A stretch of 64,000 nt of DNA from Stomoxys calcitrans (lineage: Eukaryota; Arthropoda; Insecta; Diptera; Muscidae). The notes below the pieces were generated by a model. It worked only from the letters and a program-made list of their open reading frames with translations, searched no databases and had not been told where the DNA came from. Made by a program: the position numbers and the translations under genes. Where the stretch lies: positions 496,001 through 560,000 of the forward strand of contig NC_081556.1 of assembly GCF_963082655.1 (NCBI RefSeq), given 5' to 3'. Every line of letters starts with the position of its first letter. Within the stretch, counting starts at the first letter, position 1. Below, in pieces: positions 55,510 through 64,000 of the stretch.

Positions 55510-57475
55510 TTTGTGGAAACATTTATGCACAGAATTCTTGTACTTGTATTTTGTGCTAGTGCATATTTTTCTTTTATCAACACCAAACGAATGCAGATTG
55601 TACCAACCATATTGTTATTTGTGAGAAATAAAAATTTTAAATTATAGCCTTTTGTTAAAATAAACAAATAATTATTGAAGTGTTCAGATATCGATCGGAC
55701 AAAGAAATGAATGAAATGTTTTACCTCAAAATGAATGGATATGGAAGCTAAGAGAATGTGGATGTTGTTGTTCTAACTAAGCATTGCCCATATTGTCTTG
55801 TTGTAAGGTAGACAAGTTCAAGAAACTCTATGATGGCGATTTCGGATATAGCTCTCATATACACTTAGACGAAAAACGAAAAAATGTTGTTATCTTGGCT
55901 AAGTATGGAAAATCTCCCAGTGGCATATTGTACAATTTTGTTGCACCAAAATTCAATAAACAACCTTTTATATCTCATTCAAAAAATCGAATTTTCGATC
56001 GCATGAATGGAATAGCAATCGTATGCAAAACACACACCGTCACCACCACCAAATACATTATTTTTGTTTCATGGATCAGTGGCTTCTGAAAATATTTAAT
56101 ATTAACATGGAAGAAAACCAATGCTTTTGTCTTCATCGGTGTTTTCTGCCAGCTCTACGTTTCGGCAGCGTTTTTTTTTTTTTTTGGGATGCAAATTATC
56201 TCTATGGTACAGCCCTAACAGTGTATCAACACTGATCTATGCGATTGAACTAAACTCCAAACCGCAGCTACTTGATTGTCTCCCAACTTGGGTCCTACCA
56301 TTTTCAGTATAAGACCGAAGTTCAGGGGAAGTTGTTATAATTTATAATTTTTTATTTTGCTCAAAATCAACTAACGACAAATGTGGTTTGTAACGCTTGT
56401 GTGTTTTGTAAATTCTATTTTCCCCATTCCTTTGATCGGAAATTCGAGTAATACTCTCAGTGATTCGTATAAAGGAATTGCGCATTTCGTAGTCGTTTCG
56501 TGAAATAGGTACATATATATTTTAGAATCCATTGCCATCACAGTGGACACTGGGATTGCTGCAGCTTCGTGATCGGCAAACAATAACAACAACAACAACA
56601 ACCCATCGAAAACTACATTGAAAACAATAAAAATGGAAATAAAATAGTTTTTTCCCCAAAAAGAAAACATCAATTTTGCAAAACAAAAAACTGTACAATT
56701 ATTAAATATATGTATGTATGTGCATGTAAGTTCACACAGACGACGAGCATGTGTATGCACATACATATATGGGTATTTCCATGATGCTCGTACAATATGA
56801 AGAGTTCTTCGGCCATCTGTTATGGACCAGGATAGGTTAGCTTAGGTTGAAAAGAGGGTACGGATATTAATCCGCCCCAAGCCACTATGGACATACTATA
56901 GACCAACTACGCCGTAAGGGTTGGTATTCTATTCTGCTTTCGAAATAGCCGCTGAAATTTTTAATTATTTCGCGAGCGGAATTTGACAGCAATCAGATGT
57001 TTTTGTTCCCATATCAAAACACGTTTCTTTATCTGCACTTGGTGTTTTCTCTATTTTATATAATTGAAACCATTAAAACTAACTAAAACGATGCCGGCAA
57101 TAGTTTCAAGTGTTGCCAATATAATAGTTTTTTTAGCGTTTTTCCTAACTACTTTTACGCTGGTTTTCAGCCAATGTTTCGCCGACGTTTTTTTTTATAT
57201 GGAGTTTGACAGCATTCCGCTCGAAATACTGAACAGAATACTCAGCTTTAGTTGGCGGTTAAATTCGCATACAAATTTTAACCAATATGCAATAAAAGTA
57301 GATATTTTAGGCTCTCAAGAAGTCCAATTGGGGAAACATATGCATTCTAAAAGGAAAGTTAGTGTGAGCAATTATGGAACTTGGTTAGTGTCGTACTCAC
57401 TTTGTAAATGCGTATGGCCTTTGGTGCCTTCACACCTAATGCGTACCTCACTAAGGACAAAATGCGTCTCAAAAT
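55510..57475 (+). other. RhoGEF2 intron, no supported gene
   Basis: Contains a CAA-rich run (about 56583-56600) and a loose inverted repeat (GAGCGGAATTTGACAGC at about 56974 against GACAGCATTCCGCTC at about 57208). The 141-codon frame at 57064-57489 has one hydrophobic stretch near its start but no recognisable family. Confidence 0.45.
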
Positions 57476-57499
57476 GTTTGGTTTGGTAAACTCTGGCTT

Positions 57500-58641
57500 T
57501 CCTTTTCTATTACAAAAAAATATTCATCAAATTGGATAAGAAATGTGCCCTCTAGTCCAAGAATTCCAATCGGGAGATCGCTTTATATGGCGGCTATATC
57601 AGGTTATGGATTGGTTTAGACCACACTTGACACAATTGTTGGAAGTCAAACTAAAACGATATGTCGAATATTTCAACCAGATCGAATAAGAATTCCAATC
57701 GGGAGATTAGTTTATATGGCGGCTATTTCAGGTTATGGACTGATTTAGACCACACTTGGCACACTTGTTGAAAGTCATACTAAAACGATATGTGGAATAT
57801 TTCAACCAGATTGGCTAAGAATTGCGCTGTCTAGAACCGCAAGAAGTCTAATCGGGTGATTGGTTTATTTGAACCATACTTAGAACAATTGTTGAAAATC
57901 ATACCAAAGAGACATATACAAAATTTCAGCTAAATCTAATAAGAAAGGCGCCCTCTAGAATCTCAAGAAGTCAAGACCCAATGTAGGTTTAATTGACAGC
58001 TGTACCAAACATTGACCGATTTGGCCCATTGACAATCCCAACCTAACTACACTAATAAGTAGTATCAAGAGCCCAGCTTTACTCCTTCGAAAGTTAGCAT
58101 GCTTTCGACAGACAAATGGACGGACAAGGCTCGATTGACTTAAAATGTCATAGCGATCAAGAATATATATACTTTATAGGGTCTCAGATAGAGCTGACAA
58201 ATTGTCGATAATCGATACTATCGTTAATTTCCCATCACCTATATTTCAAACGAAAATGAGAAGTCAAAATCAGGAGATCGATATATGTATGTAGAAGCAA
58301 TATCAATGCACAGACCAGACTAAAACCAAGGTAAATAAAAACAGTTGGAAGTCATAAGAGACATCATTGTACAAAATGTTAGCTTAATCGGATGAAAATT
58401 GCGCCCTCTATAGGTGCAATGTATCTTAAAGGATACATTAAAGGTAGGATTGCTTATTTTAACAAAAAGTTTAACTTTTGCGATAGTATCTATCGGAAAA
58501 ATATCAACCGATATTAAGTCAAAAAATTAAATATCGATAGTGCCATTGATATTTTGCCAGCTCTAGTCTTAGACGCCCATTTCGAAGTGTTACGGAATGA
58601 CGAAATTAGTATACCTCCATCCTATGGTGGAGGGTATAAAA
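57500..58641 (-). repeat. GGCCCGGCCGAA-family repeat split by a hAT-like element
   Basis: Reverse-orientation monomers (AATCGGGAGATCGCTTTATA, GGCGGCTATATCAGGTTATG, TTGTTGGAAGTCAAACTAAA) lead to AGATGGACGG-type text and GATCAAGAATATATATACTT TATAGGGTCTCAGA. The hAT-like element (58189-58565) follows, then CCATTTCGAAGTGTTACGGA, ATTAGTATACCTCCATCCTA and GGAGGGTATAAAA. Confidence 0.82.
58189..58565. mobile_element. hAT-like non-autonomous element, copy 3 (377 bp)
   Basis: Begins TAGAGCTGACAAATTGTCGA and ends ATTGATATTTTGCCAGCTC-TA. It is flanked by GTCTCAGA (58181-58188) and GTCTTAGA (58566-58573), an 8-bp duplication with one change. The interior is collinear with copy 1 at 43337-43759 (CATCACCTATATTTCAAACG, GAAGCAATATCAATGCACAG, GCGCCCTCTATAGGTGCAAT). 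Confidence 0.92.
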
Positions 58642-58837
58642 ATCTTTGCTCTTAGAAGCAGAAAAACTTGAGCATGTAAGGTCTTTTTGAAGCCTTGAGA
58701 AGTCCCCACCAAGGACGAAATGTTTGCTTTGTGGTAGACTATGGCTTTGCTTTTCCATTGCAAAAAATCTTCGATCAACAAGCTTGCCTCGAAAGAGAAA
58801 TAAACAAGAAATCATGACAAAAACTATCTTCGCCCTT

Positions 58838-59005
58838 GGAGGAAGTAGCCGAGTTGGTAACGTTCTCGAATTGCCAGTGCGAGATCGTGGATACGATTCC
58901 CACCAGAGGCCTGGTCTGTCGCTGAGGCGGTATCACAATGTGATAAATAGTCCAAGTGAGCCTGTTTAGAAAAAAAACTGCCACTCTAACCCTAACATAC
59001 CCTAC
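58838..59005 (+). mobile_element. tRNA-derived SINE, family B, second copy
   Basis: A box TAGCCGAGTTGG (58846-58857) and a slightly altered B box GATACGATTCC (58890-58900). The tail GGCCTGGTCTGTCGCTGAGG, TATCACAATG and CTGCCACTCTAACCCTAACA matches the copy at 55002-55181. No clear long target duplication was seen. Confidence 0.85.
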
Positions 59006-59009
59006 TTGG

Positions 59010-60730
59010 AATGTCAGTTTGTTCGGAAAAGCCCATATGGACAATACAATATTTTTTGTGCCAATCGTGGGCGAGAAGACCTGCTGCAGATTTCAATTCT
59101 TATGGGGAGACAAACAGAAAACAAAAGGTGGCAAACGAATTGGAATCGATCAAACATCAATAAGTGTAGGCATAGCATGCATGTGAGTAGTAAAATTTTC
59201 CATGAACCTCTTAAAAGATCTTTAGTTTGGCCAACCACTAACTATGTCATGGGTTTGGTGTTCATCCTGTTGCCGTCTAGAATATTGTAGGCATTGAGAG
59301 GGTTCGTCACCATTCTCAATGACACTGGAATCTTGGATAATGCGGTCAATGGAAAATTCTACACCCACAGGCTTCTCATGTTAAGTCCTAATGAAAAGCG
59401 ATAGAGAACGGAAGTTTATGCGAATCATGAAATTTCCACCTTCGATTGTCACATGCACACACACACACACACACACAGTCATGCCATATTTCGAATGCTA
59501 GAGCTTCCTCTTGTAGAATCTATTACAGACATTAGCAATTTAAAGTAATTGATTACGAATTGAAAGTGGCGGCTTGTAGTTGTTGGAAGCCCGACCATGG
59601 GTTTTAGCTGCTGCGAAATAAGGACTGACACACACACATACATACAAACATAATAGTGTTGTGTGTGTGTGTGTGCGTTTGTGATATAACGGAGGAATAT
59701 TTTCGAGGTGCGGCTTTTAATTGTATATAGTGGAATATTAAAACTGTTGTTATGAACGTCGTTTGGAATGGAAACCAGACGGAAAATAGTCGCTACAAAT
59801 TCAAAAAAGACTACAACCCCCGGACTATTCCCAATGGTTTTAGATTTACAAAGTTCGAACAATGACATGATATCACCAGGCCAGGAATGAGGACCGCAGA
59901 CCAATGGAATTTTTTTTATTACTTCTTCCAATGAGCCGTTGTGACGAGGAAATCCTATCGGCCTACAAGTCGCATTTCATTTTCAATGCTGGCCAGTTGG
60001 CCAGCGCTTGCGATTGAGTAGAATAAAATGGAGGAGAGGAATAAAAATTAATTTAATGATATCTAATTGTTTGGGGACTATTTTTTTGTTTATTAGTTGA
60101 TAGCAAGCTGCATAAAACCACAAAAAACGATTTTATGATCAATTCGATGGGAGCATCAATCTCCTGCGACCAGCGAAGGTCGTTTGTTATTCGATGAGTG
60201 CTTAGGAAAAATACTACGACTCCAAGTAATGCATTTCACAATTGGCCCCTTTTTGCTTTATTGTCTGGAACTGTGTCAGCGTCTGAAGGACACATAAATT
60301 GCACCTTCACACCCACACACACACACACACACACATCCTTTTCGGTCTGCCAATAATGCTTGCAAGCCAGGGTGGTGGTGCGTTTGCATTCACTTTGTGC
60401 ATTGTGACTGCTGTTCGTCAATAACTAATCGAACATAGTCGGGGTCGCTTCGTTGGCAGCAAGCAGCAACCTGTTGTTTGCGTTGTTCAGCCTTTACCTG
60501 TTGGTAAGCTTTAGCTTTTAGTCTGACTAGAAACTCTGCGTTGTAAGGACATTCTCATTCGATGTCAAGTCTGAATCCTGGCTAAATCGTCGTTGAGATT
60601 CCAACAAGAGTTGTATGCATTTATTCGTTTGTGATATATGTGTAGATGGCGTTGGCTTAGTTTATTAATCGGCGCAATTCTAGTCGCTGTTACTCTATGA
60701 GAATTCCCAAAATTCTTTCATTCGTTTACA
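59010..60730 (+). other. RhoGEF2 intron and possible promoter of the third alternative exon
   Basis: Three CA/TG microsatellites occur at about 59453-59477, 59657-59677 and 60309-60335. No gene or mobile element is supported. The last 200 bases could contain the promoter for the exon at 60731. Confidence 0.45.
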
Positions 60731-60798
60731 ATGAAAAGCAAGATTCGTTACACCCGCAGCAAGAGCTTCAAAGAAATGCTGGGCTACAACCATGAAAG
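60731..60798 (+). CDS. RhoGEF2: RhoGEF2 cassette or alternative first exon
   Basis: An ATG (60731) opens MKSKIRYTRSKSFKEMLGYN followed by HER, with an in-frame TGA upstream at 60698 and donor GTAATT at 60799. The two leftover bases AG join C at 60900 to give Ser (HES-DDQPDLGLS). Read as a first exon it would give a product of DH-PH plus a short leader. Alternatively the AG at 60737-60738, after a pyrimidine-rich stretch, can serve as acceptor. The exon (60739-60798) then takes AA from 51702, adds exactly 20 codons (N-KIRYTRSKSFKEMLGYN...) and keeps frame. The sequence allows both readings. Confidence 0.6.
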
Positions 60799-60899
60799 GT
60801 AATTAAGCGATTTCAGGGTTGGACGTAGTTTGTTTAAAACAATCTTGGCGGGGGTGGGAGGAGTGTATATTGCTAATGCCGGTTGCTTTCTTATTTTAG

Positions 60900-61312
60900 C
60901 GATGATCAACCTGACTTGGGCCTATCCAATTCCAACTTCACTGCAAGTTCAAATTCTAGTCTTTCTTCGGGTGGTGGATCCGAGAGTCCATCGACATCCA
61001 TGGAACAAATGGGAGGAGTGGGTGCCAACAGCACCACCGCAACAGGCGCAGCATCAATACATCCGCATCCGCAACATCATCACCAGCACCAACACAGTCA
61101 CCAAGACTCTTTTCATGGCAGCATTGGTGGCTCTTCAAATGCCAGTTTCTGGAGTGGCTCTGCGCCAACGGGTCAAATGGCTAGACATTGGAATTTCGAG
61201 AGTGACGAGGAGGATGATCTCATCAATGAAGCCGACTGGAGTTCTAATGTGGCTGCAGAAATATTGGCGACTTTGACAGACGCCGAGAAAAAGAGGCAGG
61301 AAATTATTAATG
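60900..61312 (+). CDS. RhoGEF2: RhoGEF2 exon, pre-DH linker and DH start
   Basis: Acceptor TTTCTTATTTTAG (ends 60899) and donor GTATTT (61313). It reads DDQPDLGLSNSNFTASSNSS, a His/Gln/Ser-rich stretch (HPHPQHHHQHQHSHQDSFHG), then HWNFESDEEDDLINEADWSS and AEILATLTDAEKKRQEIIN. The final segment is the first helix of the DH domain, where KKRQEIIN-E begins the exchange-factor fold in LARG and PDZ-RhoGEF. One base (G) is left over. Confidence 0.92.
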
Positions 61313-61374
61313 GTATTTAAAAACTCAGAAAAAAAGAAAAAGAAATTGTAACTTTCTTTGTGAAACAATTGCAG

Positions 61375-61966
61375 AAATCTATCAAACCGAACGGAGCCAT
61401 GTTCGTACGTTAAAGCTTCTGGAGCGTTTATTTTTCTACCCGCTGCAGGAAAGTGGCCTGCTTACCCAGGATCACTTGCATCTGCTCTTTCCGCCCTCTC
61501 TGTTGTCGCTGTGTGATCTCCATGGGTCATTTGAGCAGAAGATCAAGCAGCGTCGCATTGACAACTCCTACATTGTAAATAACATTGGCGACTTACTTGC
61601 CGGCATGTTCGACGGTAAATCCGGAGAGGAACTTCGGGAATTCGCCGCTCAATTCTGTGCACGTCAGCAAATAGCATTAGAAGCTCTAAAAGAGAAACGT
61701 CGAAAGGATGACCAGTTGCAAAAGTTGCTTTCGAAAGCGGAATCGCACAAAGCGTGTCGTCGCTTACAGTTGAAGGACTTGTTGCCAACAGTTTTGCAGC
61801 GCCTGACCAAATATCCTTTGTTGTTCGAAAATCTGCACAAGGTGACTGTGCGTGTTGTGCCGGAAGATGTGGCAGAGGCTGAGGCTATACAAAAAGCATT
61901 GGAGTCGTCAAAGAAAATTTTGGTCGATGTCAATCAGGCGGTAAAGACGGCTGAAGATGCGCACAA
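61375..61966 (+). CDS. RhoGEF2: RhoGEF2 exon, core of the DH (RhoGEF) domain
   Basis: Acceptor GAAACAATTGCAG (ends 61374) and donor GTATGT (61967). It opens EIYQTERSHVRTLKLLERLF (conserved region 1 of DH) and continues HLHLLFPPSLLSLCDLHGSF. It passes FDGKSGEELREFAAQFCARQ, then AESHKACRRLQLKDLLPTVL and QRLTKYPLLFENL (conserved region 3, which contacts the Rho switch regions). It ends VDVNQAVKTAEDAH. DH domains catalyse GDP release from Rho GTPases, here predicted to be Rho1. All three conserved blocks are intact. Confidence 0.96.
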
Positions 61967-62038
61967 GTATGTCAACCGCATCCTTTAGACCATTTTGGCA
62001 AACTTTTTAAACATTTTGCTCCACCTCTTTTTTTTTAG

Positions 62039-62108
62039 GTTGCAAAATATTCAGCGAAAATTGGACAAATCTACATTCGACAAAGAAAAGGACAAAGATG
62101 AATTCAGG
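62039..62108 (+). CDS. RhoGEF2: RhoGEF2 exon linking DH and PH
   Basis: Acceptor after a run of T (TTTTTTTTTAG, ends 62038) and donor GTGAGC (62109). AA plus G gives Lys, then LQNIQRKLDKSTFDKEKDKD and EFR. This is the helix joining DH to PH. It ends in phase 0. The upstream intron is 72 nt. Confidence 0.93.
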
Positions 62109-62186
62109 GTGAGCACCGCCAACACTCGATCGATTTTCATAATAATGACCTGAACATAACCACATACATTTTCCTATTAATTGCAG

Positions 62187-62306
62187 AACTTGGATTTGAC
62201 TCAATACCGTTTGATACACGATGGTAGCTTAACCATGAAGAAGAATCCAAGTGTACAACTGTATGGCTTGCTATTCGAGACAATGATTGTGCTGCTAACA
62301 AAACTG
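62187..62306 (+). CDS. RhoGEF2: RhoGEF2 exon, first part of the PH domain
   Basis: Acceptor CTATTAATTGCAG (ends 62186) and donor GTAACT (62307). It encodes NLDLTQYRLIHDGSLTMKKN and PSVQLYGLLFETMIVLLTKL, the first beta strands of the PH domain that follows DH in this family (compare DLT...MIHEGPLTW in LARG from memory of the family). Exactly 40 codons, phase 0 at both ends. Confidence 0.94.
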
Positions 62307-62379
62307 GTAACTCAAGTGCAAACATTTTTTCGAGGACGCAACTTAAAAAAATTCATTTCTAAAAATTGTTCAATTTCAG

Positions 62380-62579
62380 GACGACAAATATTCATTGAAA
62401 TATTTACATGCCGCACGAAACACGGAAGTCAATAACAAAGGAGTCTGTCCCGTCATGAGCATAGACTCTGAGACACTGGTACGTCAAGAGGCAGCCGATA
62501 AGAACTCATTTTTCCTTATTAAAACAAAATCATCACAAATGTTGGAGCTCCGAGCCCCCAGCAGTTCAGAATGTAAAAC
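62380..62579 (+). CDS. RhoGEF2: RhoGEF2 exon, second part of the PH domain; gene continues beyond the window
   Basis: Acceptor TTCAATTTCAG (ends 62379) and donor GTAAGT (62580). It reads DDKYSLKYLHAARNTEVNNK, then GVCPVMSIDSETLVRQEAAD, KNSFFLIKTKSSQMLELRAP and SSSECK, leaving AC. It supplies the later PH strands. The C-terminal helix and the rest of the protein must lie past 64000, because no later exon is seen. Confidence 0.94.
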
Positions 62580-63310
62580 GTAAGTAGACTTTATTATCTC
62601 TTAACTACACACACTTGACGACCCAATATTAAGCAAGAGCTAAAGTAATTCCCTTGGAACATTCTCTGAATGAACTGGTGGACAAAATCGTATACAATTA
62701 CTGTTGTGCGCATCCATTCTAGACCATAGGAATCGTTAAAGCGCGGACACTGAAACTTGTATTAAGAAAAGTAATGCAAAAATGCATTAGGAGGGGAAAA
62801 CCACCACTGAAAATTTTTTCTTAATAGTCTTGCGAGGATTCAAACTTAAGCGTACAGCGTCATAAGCAGACATTCTAACCTCTAGTTTTAGATTCAATTC
62901 AATTTTAAATCAATTCAAATGTTTGTTATTCTGCGGTGCTATTTTTTTGACCGTAGCTGTTTACGAGAAAACGTTTTGAGAGTTAAAAAAATCAATTTTG
63001 GATATAGGTTAGATATATTTAGTTTTTACCTTTGAAGAGCTTTAGTCCCATATTCAACAACCGATTGTTTCCAAATTTATTGGTAAATGAGTAAATGTGT
63101 GGCGAACTTCAAGTTAATCGAATCAGATTTAGATATAATGCTAATTTATGTAAATACCAAAACTACAATATTTGGTAGAAGCTATACATTGACTCTATGC
63201 CCTTACTTTAAGTTCTTCGGAATTTAATTTTTTTTTTTTTTGACTACTTTTGTTTATTTTGTGTTTCCATAAATTTCGATCGAATGTATTGTTCAGCAAA
63301 GGCTCTTCAT
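62580..63310 (+). other. RhoGEF2 intron with a SINE family A fragment
   Basis: A minus-strand SINE family A piece lies at about 62795-62885 (CCACCACTGAAAATTTTTTC, GAGGATTCAAACTTAAGCG, AAGCAGACATTCTAACCTCT). The remainder is featureless AT-rich intron. Confidence 0.6.
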
Positions 63311-63311
63311 A

Positions 63312-64000
63312 TTGGGTTGCCCAAAAAGTAATTGCTGATTTTTCATATAGTCGGCGTTGACAAATTTTAAGCAAATTTTAAGCATTAATCGAATTGGATC
63401 GTCATGTAACTGAGCGTGAGATAGGAGAGAAGTTAAATATACCAAAATCAACCGTTCATTATCACATAAAAAGTCTTGGACTGGTGAAAAAGCTTGATAT
63501 TTGGGTACCACATGTATTGAAAAATTCATTTAACAAACCGAATCAACGCTTGCGCACCTTATGCACCTATATGCACCTTAAACGCAATGAATTCGATCCG
63601 TTTTTAAAACGAATCATAACTGGAGATGAAAAATGGATTGTTAGTCGAAAACGATCATGGTCCAAGCATGGTGAACCAGCTCAAACCGCTTCAAAGGCTG
63701 ATATCCACCAAAAGAAAGTTATGCTGTCTGTTTGGTGGGATTGGAAGGGTGTGGTATATTTTGAGCTGCTTCCAAGGAACCAAACGATTAATTCGGATGT
63801 TTACTGTCAACGATTGAACAAATTGAATACAGCCATCAAGGAGAAGCGACCAGAATTGGTCAATCGTAAAGGTGTCATATTCCACCAGGAGAACGCTAGA
63901 CCACACACATCTTTGGTCACTCGCCAAAAACTGAGTGAGCTTGGCTGGGAACCTTTGTATGCATCCACCATATAGCCCTGACCTTGCACCATCAGACTAC
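63312..64000 (+). mobile_element. Mariner element, cut by the right window edge
   Basis: The left end TTGGGTTGCCCAAAAAGTAA follows TA at 63310-63311. The subterminal CATATAGTCGGCGTTGACAA is shared with the 235-bp derivative at 55271-55505. It carries a mariner transposase remnant. The right end lies outside the window. Confidence 0.93.
63394..64000 (+). pseudogene. Mariner transposase, 5'-deleted and frameshifted
   Basis: The frame starts inside the transposase at the second helix-turn-helix (DRHVTEREIGEKLNIPKSTV, HYHIKSLG). It continues WVPHVL, RIITGDEKWI (first catalytic Asp) and VMLSVWWDWKGVVYFELLP. The second catalytic position reads FHQENARPHT, where mariners normally have HQDNARPHT, so Asp is replaced by Glu. 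After GWEPLYAS the frame stops (TAG at 63973-63975). The expected HPPYSPDLAPSDY continues in another frame from about 63961, so an indel of one or two bases is present. About 70-80 N-terminal residues are missing: the 5' end joins directly to this point. It is dead by three independent criteria. Confidence 0.92.

Noticed and set aside
57064..57489. 141-codon open frame with a hydrophobic N-terminal stretch, as a possible small membrane protein gene
   Set aside because: No recognised family, the frame begins with a non-ATG codon, no promoter or splice context is visible, and it overlaps a loose inverted repeat. It is compatible with chance.
1..64000. CRISPR arrays, operons or prokaryotic systems
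   Set aside because: Spliced exons, tRNA-derived SINEs and insect transposons show the window is a eukaryotic intronic landscape; no regularly spaced short repeats of CRISPR type exist.

Overview
The window is eukaryotic and AT-rich, with spliced genes, long introns and dense transposable elements. The protein sequences and the repeat types point to a higher fly, most likely a calyptrate such as a muscid. That assignment rests on the look of the repeats and on the protein family, not on a database match.

Only one host gene can be supported: RhoGEF2 on the + strand, the fly orthologue of the PDZ-RhoGEF/LARG family of Rho guanine-nucleotide exchange factors. The window starts downstream of any PDZ exon. 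Exons between 2972 and 5133 encode a linker, a complete LH-type RGS domain and a complete C1 zinc finger. A 46-kb intron (5134-51191) follows. Exons from 51192 to 62579 encode the second linker, the DH domain and most of the PH domain, and the gene leaves the window inside an intron. All consecutive splice phases agree. Three further coding exons each begin with their own ATG, two directly preceded by in-frame stops, and end at a good donor: 17839-17929, 49007-50696 and 60731-60798. Their phases match the next common acceptor (51192 for the first two, 60900 for the third). They look like alternative first exons giving shorter products that keep DH-PH but lack RGS and C1.

The introns are a graveyard and nursery of mobile DNA. 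Two nearly identical Tc1-like elements with inverted/direct-repeat ends lie at 353-1980 (intact 342-aa transposase) and 31244-32894 (same transposase with one nonsense codon). A mariner element runs off the right edge (63312-64000), and a 235-bp deletion derivative of it lies at 55271-55505. Non-autonomous elements with clear target-site duplications include three hAT-like copies (43337-43759, 52131-52365, 58189-58565), a 706-bp mariner-like copy (44368-45073), a TA-flanked element (42676-42907) and a TTAA-flanked element (40912-41124). Non-LTR retrotransposon fragments occur at 10560-11190, 18700-19075, 37608-39470 and 42285-43880. Two tRNA-derived SINE families and a GTTGTTG-tailed short repeat are scattered throughout.

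The most abundant and least explained component is a family of interspersed repeats built from roughly 120-160-bp tandem monomers in both orientations, with conserved ends: a TATACCC-type end and a GGCCCGGCCGAAC...TTTTACTTG end. Copies lie near 7990-8635, 19801-19985, 21560-22345, 28925-29400, 30775-32985, 39530-39811, 44535-45010, 46870-48056, 52437-53492 and 57500-58641. Several have been invaded by other elements, which gives a relative insertion order. Stretches not listed otherwise appear to be plain intronic DNA.
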